A DNA stretch of 64,000 nt from Paenisporosarcina indica (lineage in GTDB: Bacteria > Bacillota > Bacilli > Bacillales_A > Planococcaceae): positions 124,001 through 188,000 of the forward strand of contig NZ_MPTA01000007.1 of NCBI RefSeq assembly GCF_001939075.1, written 5' to 3'. Shown in pieces: positions 46,345 through 56,373 of this stretch. The notes below the pieces were generated by a model. That model saw nothing but the letters and a program-made list of their open reading frames with translations. It was not told the origin of the DNA and made no database searches. The first letter of the stretch is position 1; each line of letters begins with the position of its first letter. The translations under genes and the position numbers were made by a program.

Positions 46345-46998
46345 TTATTCTTTTTTCTTAATAAACTGAGATTCCAATCGATAGATTGGTTGCCCTTTTG
46401 CAGAAAATTTTTCTTCATATTCTGTCATGATATTGTCTTCAGGCATGTTAGAATGCAAATCAAGCGAGACATATTTTAACAGCATCCCATATTCGGACAT
46501 GCTCATTAATGAAAACTCAAAGAGTCCACGATTATCTGTTTTAAAATGGACTTCACCATGATCAATTAGAATCGATTCATATAGTTTCAAGAAGTTCTCA
46601 TGAGACAATCGTCTTTTGGCATGACGAATTTTTGGCCACGGATCTGAAAAATTTAAATATACGCGACTAACATCATTCTTTTCGAAAAATTTCAGTAAAT
46701 GTGCACCATCTACTTTTAATAGTTTTAAATTGGGCAAAGAACCAGCTTCTATCGCATTTTCAAGAGCAGACACGATGACACTATCATATAACTCGATTCC
46801 CATGTAGTTAATATTAGGATTTGCCTTTGCCATCCCTGTAATAAATTTACCTCGACCTGTTCCTACCTCAATATGAAGGGGATTGTCATTATGAAAGACA
46901 AGATTCCATTTCCCTTTATGATCTTCAGGATTAGGTATCACAATATGTGGATGAGCTGTAATATAATCTTCAGCCCATGGTTTGTTACGTAATCTCAT
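46345..46998 (-). CDS. trmB: tRNA (guanine-N7-)-methyltransferase TrmB
   Basis: A 217-residue SAM-dependent enzyme that makes m7G46 in tRNA. The SAM loop is [14 protein letters not shown], and the TrmB hallmark [19 protein letters not shown] carries the catalytic Asp and Pro-Trp. The end [11 protein letters not shown] also matches the family. The ATG follows immediately on the TAA of the diacylglycerol-kinase-like gene, so the two are coupled. It closes the pepV-dat-thpR-ytlR-trmB run. Confidence 0.97.
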   Translation of the reverse strand: MRLRNKPWAEDYITAHPHIVIPNPEDHKGKWNLVFHNDNPLHIEVGTGRGKFITGMAKANPNINYMGIELYDSVIVSALENAIEAGSLPNLKLLKVDGAHLLKFFEKNDVSRVYLNFSDPWPKIRHAKRRLSHENFLKLYESILIDHGEVHFKTDNRGLFEFSLMSMSEYGMLLKYVSLDLHSNMPEDNIMTEYEEKFSAKGQPIYRLESQFIKKKE

Positions 46999-47988
46999 TT
47001 ATTTTATCCTACTTTCATTCTCTCTTTTCGCGTATTTATTATCATTGATGATAGAAGAAACGTCAAGAGGATCTAGATTCGTAATACGCCAAATTCCTTC
47101 CTGTACAGTAAATTGATTTTCAGTGTTAGGTATCGTCTGACCGGCAAATTCACCATCTGTATGACGAAAAACTTTTCTGTCGGTGGTAAGGATATAATTT
47201 TTCGCTTTAAATTGATGGACTTCTTTAAACTTTGTATGCTTGCCAAAGAATACGGTCACAAACACCAATAATAGCTTTAAACGCGATAAATTGTGAACGA
47301 TGGTCACTTCAATCAAGCCGTCCGTCGTATTGGAAGTAGGTGATATTTTCATTCCTCCACCAAAATAAGATTGATTACTGACAGTAGCAAACCATACATT
47401 TTGAAAAGAGAAAAATTGCTCAGTCGTTTCCACTGTGAGTTGAAATCGCTTAAATGTTACAAGTGATGAAATGAGATAATATGTATAAGAGAGTTTGCCT
47501 AATCCAAACTTATTTAGATATTTTTTTATCGATGATTTATTGACCTGAAAAGCGATATAAGCATCAAAGCCAATCCCCGCATTATTGACAAAAAAATAAT
47601 CACTTTCATCAGCTTGTAAAAGTCCTGCATCCATCGCTTTGTTTTTAGGAAAAGAACGCACATAATGATTGAGTTCATTCGCTGTTTTAAACGAATGATA
47701 TCCACGCCCGAAGTCATTGCCAGAACCCGCTCCAATGACGCCTACAATACATTTCTGACATCCTAAAGCACCCTCAATTACTTCATGAGCCGTTCCATCT
47801 CCACCAAACGCAATCACAAGATGATGATTATCCGTTTGGATACATTCCTTGGTTAATTCGGTCGCTTGCTTTGGATGTGAGGTGATTTTAAGATTATATG
47901 AGAAATCCAAGTCTTTTTTAAACGCTTCCCACCGTTTGAGTGCTTTGCCGTTTCCAGCAGCTGGATTCACTATTATGGTAATATCCAT
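46999..47988 (-). CDS. ytlR: Diacylglycerol kinase family lipid kinase YtlR
   Basis: A 329-residue member of the DAGK/sphingosine-kinase catalytic family. The N-terminal IIVNPAAGNGKALK and the glycine-rich nucleotide loop VIAFGGDGTAHEVIEG, followed by GAGSGNDFGRG, are characteristic. The product presumably phosphorylates a lipid at the inner membrane face; the substrate is unknown. Two adjacent ATG codons are possible, the first (47991) sharing its A with the thpR stop (TAATG). The second is used here. Confidence 0.92.
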   Translation of the reverse strand: MDITIIVNPAAGNGKALKRWEAFKKDLDFSYNLKITSHPKQATELTKECIQTDNHHLVIAFGGDGTAHEVIEGALGCQKCIVGVIGAGSGNDFGRGYHSFKTANELNHYVRSFPKNKAMDAGLLQADESDYFFVNNAGIGFDAYIAFQVNKSSIKKYLNKFGLGKLSYTYYLISSLVTFKRFQLTVETTEQFFSFQNVWFATVSNQSYFGGGMKISPTSNTTDGLIEVTIVHNLSRLKLLLVFVTVFFGKHTKFKEVHQFKAKNYILTTDRKVFRHTDGEFAGQTIPNTENQFTVQEGIWRITNLDPLDVSSIINDNKYAKRENESRIK

Positions 47989-47990
47989 CA

Positions 47991-48539
47991 TTATTGATCC
48001 TTCAATTCAATTGTTTTAATCGCATGATAGGAAGGGATTTTTTGAGGATGTATCGAATAAATCGAAAATTGTTTAATCATAAAATTCATTTGATCAACTT
48101 GTTTATCTTCCATATTCAAGTCTTCCTTGCCAATCCATTTCTTTGCCAAAGTGATATGAGGAACGAAAGGTTTTTGATCTACTTTAAAGTTTAAAGACTC
48201 GGCAATCATCTTTACATTTGTTTGTAACAGCTTTAATTTAGATTCTTCTTCTACGGATACATAGACTACACGTGGATTTCTGTGACTTCCAAAAGAAGCA
48301 ATCCCATTTATAGTTAAATCAAACGAAGTACATGTTTCCTGAAGATCAGTTAATCGTTCACTTAATCTCTGCATGGTTTCATCCTCCACTGCACCTAAAT
48401 ACAGAAGTGTGATGTGTAGGTCACTAGAATGTGGGATCACTTTATGTGTTGCTTGTAAATTCCATGTACTGCGTACGTGATCCAATTGTTGTGCTTCTTT
48501 TTCAGGAATTTTAAAGCCAATGAAATAATGTTGTACCAA
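47991..48539 (-). CDS. thpR: RNA 2',3'-cyclic phosphodiesterase ThpR
   Basis: A 182-residue 2H phosphoesterase. Two HxT motifs, LHITLLYLG (about residues 41-49) and PHITLAKKW (about 126-134), form the active site. Members open 2',3'-cyclic phosphates of RNA and show ligase activity in vitro. The start is placed at TTG 48539, after GGTGGTGA, because family members begin right at QHYFIG; a longer frame begins at GTG 48551. It overlaps ytlR by one base. Confidence 0.92.
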   Translation of the reverse strand: MVQHYFIGFKIPEKEAQQLDHVRSTWNLQATHKVIPHSSDLHITLLYLGAVEDETMQRLSERLTDLQETCTSFDLTINGIASFGSHRNPRVVYVSVEEESKLKLLQTNVKMIAESLNFKVDQKPFVPHITLAKKWIGKEDLNMEDKQVDQMNFMIKQFSIYSIHPQKIPSYHAIKTIELKDQ

Positions 48540-48624
48540 AATTGTCACCACCCGATTTATTTACAACAGTTTACAGCAGAAAAAGTCGAAAAAATACCCA
48601 CTACCGAAGTAGAGGGCAAATTTA

Positions 48625-49476
48625 TTATACATTAATTGTTTGGTTTATTTTTGCTTCAAAGGCAACTTGTAGTTTTGTTGTCCACTCTCCACGTATGCCT
48701 GAGCCAACTTTCTCGCCATTAATCATAACGATCGGCATAATCTCGGCGGTTGTGGAGGACATAAAGAATTCGTCATTTGAATATACATCGGATAACGACA
48801 TCGGTTGTTCCACTACGGGTAAACCGATTTCTTCACAGCAACTCAAAATAACCCGTCTAGTTATTCCATTTAAGATTAAATTTGTTGCAGGATGCGTATA
48901 TAATACGCCATCCTTTATGCCGTACATATTGGAAGAAGATCCTTCAGTGATCGTATCTCCTCTATGTAACAGTGCTTCGAAGCACCCCGATTCATGTGCT
49001 TCTTGTTTCGCCAAAACATTGCCTAATAAGTTGAGACTCTTAATATCACAACGCAACCATCTAATATCTTCCACTGTTTTAGCTGCTACTCCATTTGCCA
49101 TTTGTGAGACAGGACGTTCCACCTCTTTTGTACTGGCAGTTATGACAGGCTCGCTCACTGTTGCTGGGAATTGATGTGTTCTAGGAGCTGATCCTCGCGT
49201 AATTTGGACATATACTTGTCCAGTTTTGACTTCATTTGCTTCAATCAAATCGTACATCATTTTATGAAAAACGTCTTTTGTATACGGAATAACGATCTTA
49301 ATTTTGTCAGCACTTTCATACAACCGATCAATATGTTCTTTGGCTGTAAACATATTGCTATCATACACACGAATAACCTCGTAAATTCCATCACCGAATT
49401 GGTAACCACGGTCTTCTTTAGACAAGCGAATCTCTTCATCTTTTACTAGTCGATCATTCCATAAAACCCATGTCAT
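48625..49476 (-). CDS. dat: D-amino-acid transaminase
   Basis: A 283-residue fold-type IV PLP transaminase making D-glutamate and D-alanine for peptidoglycan. The PLP lysine lies in LRCDIKSLNLLGN (about residue 145), and the exit motif RITEGSSSNMYGIKDG is seen as TITEGSSSNMYGIKDG. The start MTWVLWNDRLVKDEEI is typical. It lies 23 bases after pepV in the same direction. The pairing of dat with pepV is common in Bacillales. Confidence 0.96.
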   Translation of the reverse strand: MTWVLWNDRLVKDEEIRLSKEDRGYQFGDGIYEVIRVYDSNMFTAKEHIDRLYESADKIKIVIPYTKDVFHKMMYDLIEANEVKTGQVYVQITRGSAPRTHQFPATVSEPVITASTKEVERPVSQMANGVAAKTVEDIRWLRCDIKSLNLLGNVLAKQEAHESGCFEALLHRGDTITEGSSSNMYGIKDGVLYTHPATNLILNGITRRVILSCCEEIGLPVVEQPMSLSDVYSNDEFFMSSTTAEIMPIVMINGEKVGSGIRGEWTTKLQVAFEAKINQTINV

Positions 49477-49499
49477 TTGGCTAATCCTTCTTTCTAAGA

Positions 49500-50894
49500 T
49501 TATTTTTTGGAAGCGAGTTCACAAATTGCATCTGCATAAATCGCCACCGCTTTGATTAAATTCGGGATATCTATAAATTCGTCTACTTGATGGGCAACAT
49601 CTTTTTCACCTGGGAACAGCATGCCGAATGCTACGCCTTTTTGAAGCACACGTGCATATGTCCCTCCACCAATAGCTAGCAAGGTCGCTTTTTCTCCAGT
49701 TTGTCTTTCATATACGCGTGACAAACTTTGAATAAGTTCATCTGACTCCTCCACATAGTGTGGCTTAGAATTAGACAAGACATCTACTGAGAATCCTTTT
49801 ACATTACAAATAGACTGGCATTCAGTTAGTTTCATGTCAAATGAATACGATACCGAATAACGTAAACTTACGTCTACGGTACCGCCAGACAATGGGGTGA
49901 ATGCGAGAATCCCTGCATTTAAGGTCGTGTCTCCTGATACGTCATCGGAAAACTGCATCCCTAAAGAACGCCCTCTTGAATCGTCGTAGAAAGATGATGA
50001 AACAAAATCAATAAAGCTTTTCGATCCTGAAGTAGTGACGAAATCCACTAAAAACTTAGCTAAATAAACGCCTGCGTTTAGTCCATCGTTCGGTTCCATC
50101 GCATGTGCTGATTTTCCTTCGAGTGTAAGATGCACTTCAGAGTGACGAACTTCTGCTTCACCTTTTAATTTATGTTGTTGTTTAAATAACTCAAACTCAG
50201 ATTCAATTGAGTCATTATTAATTCGGATCACCGCAGTCGCTACATCAGGAACCATGTTCGTTCTTGTTCCAGCTTGGAATGATTGTAGCTGTTCCTTACT
50301 TTCAAGATTTGTTGTTGAAAACCGCAAAGTTGCTATTCCTTTTTCTGCATTAATAATCGGGAAATCTGCGTCTGGTGCAAATCCGATATGTGGCATTTCT
50401 TCTTTTTCGAAGTACCGCTTTACACAACGGAAACCACTTTCTTCATCTGTTCCAATAATTAGTCTCACTCGTTTATTTAATGGGATGCCTGCATCTTTTA
50501 CCATCTTCATAGCCATCCATGCTGCCATTGTTGGACCTTTGTCGTCAATCGCCCCTCTCCCATAAAGACGGTCATTTTCAATGTGACCTTCAAATGGCGG
50601 GTACGTCCAGCCTTTACCAGCTGGTACAACATCAACATGCCCTAAAATCCCAAGAAGTTCTTCACCTTCACCCATTTCAATGTGACCAGCCATTTGATCG
50701 ACATTTTTAATAGTCATGCCTGCTTCTTGCCCTTTTTGGAGCATCCATTCTAAGGCTCTAAGTGGCTCTGGTCCAAACGGCTGTGCACTAGACGATAATG
50801 ATTCATCTAAAACACTTGGAATTTGAATTAATTGCTGTAATTCTGAGAGTAACTCTGATTGTCTTATCTTTGCTTCTGTCAACCAATTAATCAT
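49500..50894 (-). CDS. pepV: Dipeptidase PepV
   Basis: A 464-residue M20-family dipeptidase with a two-zinc centre. Metal and catalytic residues can be read in ILGHVDVVPAGKGW, YGRGAIDDKGPTMA, IGTDEESGFR and FAPDADFP. The lid domain lies between. Length agrees with the 463-residue B. subtilis enzyme when the start MINWLTEAKIRQ (after GGAGG) is used. The open frame is 33 codons longer but the extra part is hydrophobic and has no ribosome site. Confidence 0.95.
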   Translation of the reverse strand: MINWLTEAKIRQSELLSELQQLIQIPSVLDESLSSSAQPFGPEPLRALEWMLQKGQEAGMTIKNVDQMAGHIEMGEGEELLGILGHVDVVPAGKGWTYPPFEGHIENDRLYGRGAIDDKGPTMAAWMAMKMVKDAGIPLNKRVRLIIGTDEESGFRCVKRYFEKEEMPHIGFAPDADFPIINAEKGIATLRFSTTNLESKEQLQSFQAGTRTNMVPDVATAVIRINNDSIESEFELFKQQHKLKGEAEVRHSEVHLTLEGKSAHAMEPNDGLNAGVYLAKFLVDFVTTSGSKSFIDFVSSSFYDDSRGRSLGMQFSDDVSGDTTLNAGILAFTPLSGGTVDVSLRYSVSYSFDMKLTECQSICNVKGFSVDVLSNSKPHYVEESDELIQSLSRVYERQTGEKATLLAIGGGTYARVLQKGVAFGMLFPGEKDVAHQVDEFIDIPNLIKAVAIYADAICELASKK

Positions 50895-51241
50895 GTCTAC
50901 ATTCCTCCTGCCACATTCATAAAGATATTCTACACCATTCATTGAAAAATCATAGTGGTAACCAAACACTAACATAAAAGCGAACATTACCATCTATTAC
51001 CTTAGTATTCATTCGCCTTTAAATGTTACAATTATATTAAACCTCTGTAAAAATAAGAAAATATACTAGAAAATAAGGACAGAATATTTTATAATTTAAT
51101 TGTCAGACTTTAACGTTCTGGCCAACAATTAAAAAAGGAGCTGTCTACGGCACTTTATTCACACATTTGAGTCTATCAATAACTCATAGTCGTCCGCTAG
51201 TCTTTTGCCATGAGAACATAAGATGAAGGAGTGGTTCAACA
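50895..51241. other. Divergent control region of pepV and ytzE
   Basis: 347 bases without a gene. They must hold the promoters of pepV (minus) and ytzE (plus). A TTGTCAGA...TCTGGCCAACAA segment at 51099-51128 has weak inverted symmetry. Nothing else is recognised. Confidence 0.4.
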
Positions 51242-51463
51242 ATGAAACCAACTACTGATCGGATGCTCAATCGAATTAAAGATGTGTATATGTTCATCCA
51301 CGATCACGGAATTGTAACGACACAAGACTTAGTCGATGAATTCGGCATCACTCCTCGCACCATTCAAAGAGATTTGAATGTGTTAGCCTTTAATGATTTG
51401 GTAAGCAGTCCATGCCGAGGCAGTTGGACTACGACGAACAAACGTGTAAAAATGACATCTTAG
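51242..51463 (+). CDS. ytzE: Small DeoR-type HTH protein YtzE
   Basis: A 73-residue winged-helix protein equal to the N-terminal DNA-binding half of DeoR regulators (RIKDVYMFIHDHGIVTTQDL, then EFGITPRTIQRDLNVL), with no effector domain. It can bind DNA but has no sensing part of its own. GAAGGAG precedes the ATG. It is convergent with rsuA. The family YtzE has no proven target. Confidence 0.92.
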   Translation: MKPTTDRMLNRIKDVYMFIHDHGIVTTQDLVDEFGITPRTIQRDLNVLAFNDLVSSPCRGSWTTTNKRVKMTS

Positions 51464-51480
51464 AACAGCGTTCAATGCAA

Positions 51481-51518
51481 CAAAAAGAATGACCGAAAAG
51501 TTTCGGTCATTCTTTTTG
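51481..51518. terminator. Bidirectional terminator, ytzE/rsuA
   Basis: AAAAAGAATGACCGAAA pairs perfectly with TTTCGGTCATTCTTTTT around a two-base loop, overlapping the last codons of rsuA. Confidence 0.95.
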
Positions 51519-52220
51519 TTGTAATGCATTCAATTCCTCTTCTGTTAACGGACGATAATCTCCAAGCTCTAACGTTTCATCTAACTGAAGTGAACCCATA
51601 GACATGCGTTTTAAGTATGTCACTTTTTTCCCAACAGCTTCAAACATTCTTTTCACTTGATGAAACTTACCTTCCATAATGGTCAACTCAATTTCAGACA
51701 TCTCACCACTTTTCAGAATCGATAATTCACCAGGTTTAGTAAAATACCCATCCTCAAGTGTGACACCTTCTTTGAATTTCTTCACATCTTCCTCAGTGAC
51801 ACGACCCTCAATAACTGCAAAATATAGTTTAGGAACATGTTTTTTGGGTGACAGTAATTGATGTGTTAAATGTCCATCATTCGTCAGAATTAAAAGTCCT
51901 TCAGTATCTTTATCTAAACGACCAACTGGAAAAGGCTTGAAGTGCTGAGCTAACGGGTCAAGTAAATCGACCACCGTTTTGTCTTTTTTATCTTCCGTTG
52001 CAGAAATGACGCCAGGCGGTTTATTCATCATTAAATAAATGAATTCCGTGTATATGACTTGCTCACCAAACACAATAATTCGATCCTTTTCTGTATCCAC
52101 ATGCATGGACACATCTTTCGCAAAATCCCCATTTACCTCAACAGCTTTTGATTTCAATAAAATCTTTATTTCTTTCCTTGAACCATATCCCATATTCGAA
52201 AGCAATTTGTCTAATCTCAT
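51507..52220 (-). CDS. rsuA: 16S rRNA pseudouridine synthase RsuA family
   Basis: A 237-residue pseudouridine synthase, expected to act on U516-equivalent of 16S rRNA. An N-terminal S4 domain (MRLDKLLSNMGYGSRKEI) precedes the catalytic domain, with the conserved Asp in FPVGRLDKDTEGLLI. In B. subtilis the gene at this place is ytzG. It is 12 bases after ytgP, and the two probably form an operon. Confidence 0.94.
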   Translation of the reverse strand: MRLDKLLSNMGYGSRKEIKILLKSKAVEVNGDFAKDVSMHVDTEKDRIIVFGEQVIYTEFIYLMMNKPPGVISATEDKKDKTVVDLLDPLAQHFKPFPVGRLDKDTEGLLILTNDGHLTHQLLSPKKHVPKLYFAVIEGRVTEEDVKKFKEGVTLEDGYFTKPGELSILKSGEMSEIELTIMEGKFHQVKRMFEAVGKKVTYLKRMSMGSLQLDETLELGDYRPLTEEELNALQQKE

Positions 52221-52232
52221 GAAAGAACCACC

Positions 52233-53831
52233 TTAAAAACCGAATTTCTTCGTATATTTCGTTAATCGCTCGCCGAATAACTTTTGCGCGATTCCTAAGC
52301 GTAGCCCGATATAGCCATAAACCGCTCCACCAATTGCACCCACTATCAGAATAATGACTAGAGCTCCAAGTTTAGATTCAGCAGGCATAAAATGAACGAG
52401 CAATAGTCGAGCAATCACAACTACAATAAGCATGATGACATTCATGATTGAAATCAGCGCGATTCTTCGTACTAGTAATTTTGATCGGTAATTTTGTGTA
52501 ACCACTAAAACCGCCAAGTTCATGAAGATCGCTACACTGTATCCAATAATCGTTGCAGCAATTGCCCCGTTTGTTTCCCATAACCCAATGAAAGGGATAT
52601 TTAAGGCTAATTTAATGAGTAATCCAACCAATAAATTAAGGATAATCCACTTTTGTTGATTAATTCCTTGTAAAATTGAAGCCGTTACTGGGAATAAACT
52701 GAACAAGATGGCCACCGGTAAATAGTGCGCAAGGATATCTGAACCGACTTCGCTTTGTTGATAGAACAAATGATATAACTCATTTGCTAAGACGGTCATC
52801 CCTACTACAGCAGGGAGAGTTAAAAAGTACAAAACTTGGAACGTATTATCTAAAGTTCGAGCCAATTGATTATGCTCATTGGTCGTAAAATATCTTGTGA
52901 TTAAAGGGATTAATGCCATTGAAAAACCAGTAGCAAGCATTACTGGAATCATTACTAATTTGTGAGCCGTAAGATTCAATATCCCTAAATAGTCAATGTC
53001 ATCCGAAACGTTCATCGCTCGATTAAACGTCAATAAGTCGACAAACTGAAATAACGGGTTAGCAATTCCTAGGAACACAACAGGAATGGCATATACGACA
53101 ATCTCTTTGTACATATCCTTTAATCCAACATCATACGAGGAAGTTGAAGCCAACAACAACTGATCGTATTCTGGTTTTTTTTGCTTCCAATAGTAATAGA
53201 GAACAACTAGCCCACCAAGTGCCCCGACAAATGCGGATAGCACGGCTAGTTGGATGGCTAATTTAGGGGAACCATTCATTATATTAATAACTACAAATGC
53301 TCCACCTAAAAGGAAGATAATACGGACAATCTGTTCCACGAGTTGAGAAACCGCTGTTGGCATCATATAGCTATACCCTTGGAAGAAACCTCTTAATAAA
53401 CTCATAAACGGTACAACAATTAATGCAAAACTTACCCATTGGATAGACTCTTTGACATCCGTTAAAGAATAAATATCTTCCTTTGGATCAATTGTGATTT
53501 TGGCTAAAGGTTCTGCGAAAAAATAGAGAATTAAAAATGAAATAACACCGGTAATCATCATTGTGACTAAGCCAGATTTCAACAAATCACGTCCGGTTTG
53601 GTAGTCACCTAATGTGTTATACTTTGAAACAAATTTCGAGAATGCTATAGGAGCTCCTGAAATGGCCAATGATAACATTAAATTATATGGAATATACGCA
53701 TACTGATAAAGTCCAATATTTTCTTCTCCTACCATTGAATAAAACGGAATTATATATAATACGCCAAGTACTTTTGACAAAAAAAGACCTAGTGTTAAAA
53801 TTGCGGTACCTTTAAATAAATTATTTGACAT
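52233..53831 (-). CDS. ytgP: MurJ-type lipid II flippase YtgP
   Basis: A 532-residue membrane protein with about 14 helices, of the MOP (MVF/polysaccharide exporter) superfamily. The N-terminal LFKGTAILTLGLFLSKVLG and the GFFQGYSYM segment match YtgP, shown in B. subtilis to be a lipid II flippase (MurJ). It lies upstream of rsuA. Hydrophobic segments run from residue about 5 to the end. Confidence 0.92.
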   Translation of the reverse strand: MSNNLFKGTAILTLGLFLSKVLGVLYIIPFYSMVGEENIGLYQYAYIPYNLMLSLAISGAPIAFSKFVSKYNTLGDYQTGRDLLKSGLVTMMITGVISFLILYFFAEPLAKITIDPKEDIYSLTDVKESIQWVSFALIVVPFMSLLRGFFQGYSYMMPTAVSQLVEQIVRIIFLLGGAFVVINIMNGSPKLAIQLAVLSAFVGALGGLVVLYYYWKQKKPEYDQLLLASTSSYDVGLKDMYKEIVVYAIPVVFLGIANPLFQFVDLLTFNRAMNVSDDIDYLGILNLTAHKLVMIPVMLATGFSMALIPLITRYFTTNEHNQLARTLDNTFQVLYFLTLPAVVGMTVLANELYHLFYQQSEVGSDILAHYLPVAILFSLFPVTASILQGINQQKWIILNLLVGLLIKLALNIPFIGLWETNGAIAATIIGYSVAIFMNLAVLVVTQNYRSKLLVRRIALISIMNVIMLIVVVIARLLLVHFMPAESKLGALVIILIVGAIGGAVYGYIGLRLGIAQKLFGERLTKYTKKFGF

Positions 53832-53939
53832 AAATAACTTCCTGACTTCTAAAATTTTGACCTACAGGATATTCTACCCCTCAGACATGAAAACCACAAA
53901 TAGTTTATAATAGAGAAAAAAGAGAAAGTGTGTTTATAC

Positions 53940-55229
53940 ATGTATGATGTAATAATTGTTGGCGGCGGGCCATCAGGATTGATGGCAGCAATCGCTGCAG
54001 GAGAAATAGGTAAAAAAGTATTACTACTTGAAAAGGGTACAAAACTCGGTAAAAAACTAGCAATATCCGGTGGTGGACGATGCAACGTAACCAATCGTTT
54101 ATCTCAAGAAGAGATCGTCAAACATATTCCGGGTAATGGACGATTTTTATATAGTCCATTCTCTGTATTTAACAACGAAGACATCATTACATTTTTTGAA
54201 GGCTTAGGCGTTCCGTTGAAAGAGGAAGATCACGGTCGAATGTTTCCCGTTTCAAATCGTGCCCAAGATGTAGTGGATACCTTGATCCGACAACTAGAAA
54301 AGTTACAAGTTGAGGTTCTTTTTGAACGTCCCGTTTCGAAACTGTTGATGAATGATGAAAAGATTCAAGGTGTTCGATTAAAAAATGGAGAAGAATTCTT
54401 AAGTAAATCGGTCGTCCTTGCCGTAGGTGGTAAAGCTGTTCCCCAAACCGGATCAACAGGCGATGGCTATCCTTGGGCACAGCGTGCTGGCCACACCGTC
54501 ACTACTTTATATCCAACCGAAGTTCCTTTGTTGTCTGATGAACGTTTTATCAAATCCAAAGAACTGCAAGGGTTGGCACTCCGTGATGTAGCCGTTTCGG
54601 TATTAAATAAAAAAGGTAAGATACTCATTACTCACCAAATGGACATGCTCTTCACTCACTTCGGATTAAGTGGACCTGCCATTTTACGTTGCAGTCAATT
54701 TGTGGTGAAAGAACGCATGAAAAATGGTGAGCAACCTGTTGATATGGTGATTGATTCCTTGCCAAGTGAAAATAATGAATCTGCGTTTCAAATGCTTGTG
54801 AAGCTGATGAAGGACGACCCGAAAAAATCGGTTAAAAACGTTTGGAAGAGTGTCGTTCCTGAACGATGGTTATTATTCTTGTTGAATCGAGCAGGCATAG
54901 ATTCAAACGAAATCGGAGCTAATTTATCAAACGAAAAAGTCCGTGGAATAGTTGCTCTATTAAAATCATTTACAATGAAAGTAAATGGCACACAGCCAAT
55001 TGAAAAAGCTTTTGTCACGGGTGGCGGCGTTTCTATTAAAGAAATTGAACCAAAAACAATGGCTTCCAAGAAAAAACCTGGTTTATATTTCTGTGGCGAG
55101 ATATTAGATATCCATGGCTATACAGGTGGCTATAATATTACCTCTGCCTTAGTAACAGGAAAAATTGCTGGCATGAGTGCTGCCCGTTTTGCTAAAACGA
55201 TTCCTTATGAACATGTTAAATATGAATGA
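53940..55229 (+). CDS. ytfP: NAD(P)/FAD-dependent oxidoreductase YtfP (HI0933 family)
   Basis: A 429-residue flavoprotein with the FAD-binding dinucleotide fold at the N-terminus, [17 protein letters not shown], followed by the family signature [12 protein letters not shown]. The C-terminal ends in [17 protein letters not shown], typical of HI0933/YhiN proteins. The reaction is not known. The ATG at 53940 is used because the fold begins there; a longer GTG frame starts at 53928. It is divergent from ytgP and ends at a strong terminator. Confidence 0.94.
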   Translation: MYDVIIVGGGPSGLMAAIAAGEIGKKVLLLEKGTKLGKKLAISGGGRCNVTNRLSQEEIVKHIPGNGRFLYSPFSVFNNEDIITFFEGLGVPLKEEDHGRMFPVSNRAQDVVDTLIRQLEKLQVEVLFERPVSKLLMNDEKIQGVRLKNGEEFLSKSVVLAVGGKAVPQTGSTGDGYPWAQRAGHTVTTLYPTEVPLLSDERFIKSKELQGLALRDVAVSVLNKKGKILITHQMDMLFTHFGLSGPAILRCSQFVVKERMKNGEQPVDMVIDSLPSENNESAFQMLVKLMKDDPKKSVKNVWKSVVPERWLLFLLNRAGIDSNEIGANLSNEKVRGIVALLKSFTMKVNGTQPIEKAFVTGGGVSIKEIEPKTMASKKKPGLYFCGEILDIHGYTGGYNITSALVTGKIAGMSAARFAKTIPYEHVKYE

Positions 55230-55235
55230 AAAATG

Positions 55236-55279
55236 AAAAAAGGGGGAATTCACTTTATATAAGTGAATTCCCCCTTTTT
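55236..55279 (+). terminator. Terminator of ytfP
   Basis: AAAAGGGGGAATTCACTT pairs perfectly with AAGTGAATTCCCCCTTTT around a TATAT loop. It may also act for the convergent tetR. Confidence 0.95.
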
Positions 55280-55337
55280 GCTGTAAGTTACATTTGTTAA
55301 AGGGCTCGAATCGAATAGTTTTCAACAAACATCACCA

Positions 55338-56198
55338 CTACTTTGAAATTTCCCCCCATGCTTGTTCGAGCAATGTCACGATATTCGGTTCAAAAGAATG
55401 ATGATTTGCTAATGACGATAGGACGCTTTCAATTAATATTTTCCGTGGTTTGGTAGCAGCCAATTCTTCCCCTAAAAAGTCAAAGAGATGTTTCGTGTCT
55501 TCATCTTCCTCTTCGAGAAATGTTTTGGAGGCCGTTTTCAATCTATTGCCTAACTCTTGGAGAGAAATTTTCTCCAAAGGCTTCACCTCAGAAATTTTCA
55601 TTTCTTGAATAAATCGATCACCTGTTTCGACTTGCAGTGTGATTGCCGCTTTCAATCGTCTAATAACAAAAGCTGAGAGTTCCTCTGTCGGCAAATCATC
55701 TTTTGAAGTAAGTTTCCACATATGTGTTAATTGCTGGATGGAGCCGTGGACGATTGCCGCATTTTCCATAGCATACGGTTCCGCTTCTTTACCGAATACA
55801 TCAATGATACGCGATGATAACCAATCCAATTCTTTCACGTATGTATCTCGTGCAAACTTCTTCAGTACTTCCTCCTGTGCATAAAAAATGCTTTCATATA
55901 AAGCGAATAGGTTTTTTTCCCGATTAAGCCTTATTCGAATGCACAGCTGCTCGGCCAAAATTTGTGGATCGTCTACAGATTTCCCGACAGCAGCAGACAT
56001 CCGTTTTTGGCGAATTTCACTGCCAACTGATTCCATAATGGCAATTAGGCATTCTGTTTTAGATGTGAAATACTTATAAAAAGTGCCTTTTGAAACGCCT
56101 GCTTCGTCCAAAATGTCTTGGATGGAAGAAGCATTATATCCTTTATTGATAAACAAAGAATAGGCAGCGTTGACAATATTCTGTTTCTTTGGATTCAT
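55338..56198 (-). CDS. TetR family regulator of the adjacent efflux pump
   Basis: A 286-residue TetR protein, about 80 residues longer than most. The HTH is clear: NIVNAAYSLFINKGYNASSI, DILDEAGVSKGTFYKYF. The long C-terminal ligand domain is helical without a named motif. It lies divergent from the DHA2 pump with 175 bases between, and a perfect palindrome sits 14 bases before its start. It is therefore probably an autoregulated repressor of the pump. Confidence 0.9.
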   Translation of the reverse strand: MNPKKQNIVNAAYSLFINKGYNASSIQDILDEAGVSKGTFYKYFTSKTECLIAIMESVGSEIRQKRMSAAVGKSVDDPQILAEQLCIRIRLNREKNLFALYESIFYAQEEVLKKFARDTYVKELDWLSSRIIDVFGKEAEPYAMENAAIVHGSIQQLTHMWKLTSKDDLPTEELSAFVIRRLKAAITLQVETGDRFIQEMKISEVKPLEKISLQELGNRLKTASKTFLEEEDEDTKHLFDFLGEELAATKPRKILIESVLSSLANHHSFEPNIVTLLEQAWGEISK

Positions 56199-56211
56199 TT
56201 TTCCTCACCTT

Positions 56212-56226
56212 TATACTGATAGTATA
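56212..56226. promoter_or_regulatory. Candidate TetR operator
   Basis: TATACT-GAT-AGTATA, a perfect 6-bp inverted repeat with a 3-base spacer, stands between the divergent tetR and pump genes. A partial copy (CAGTATAG) lies about 90 bases further, before the pump gene. Confidence 0.7.
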
Positions 56227-56373
56227 GTTTAATAATACCTTTTAAACCCTTATAATTCAATGTTATTAAACTCTCATTATATTTTTATTGATAAAAATGA
56301 ACAAGCAGTATAGAATGATGCAATAGAGAAAAAAACAAAGAAATTTAATAGGACATACGGAGGAATAAACAGA

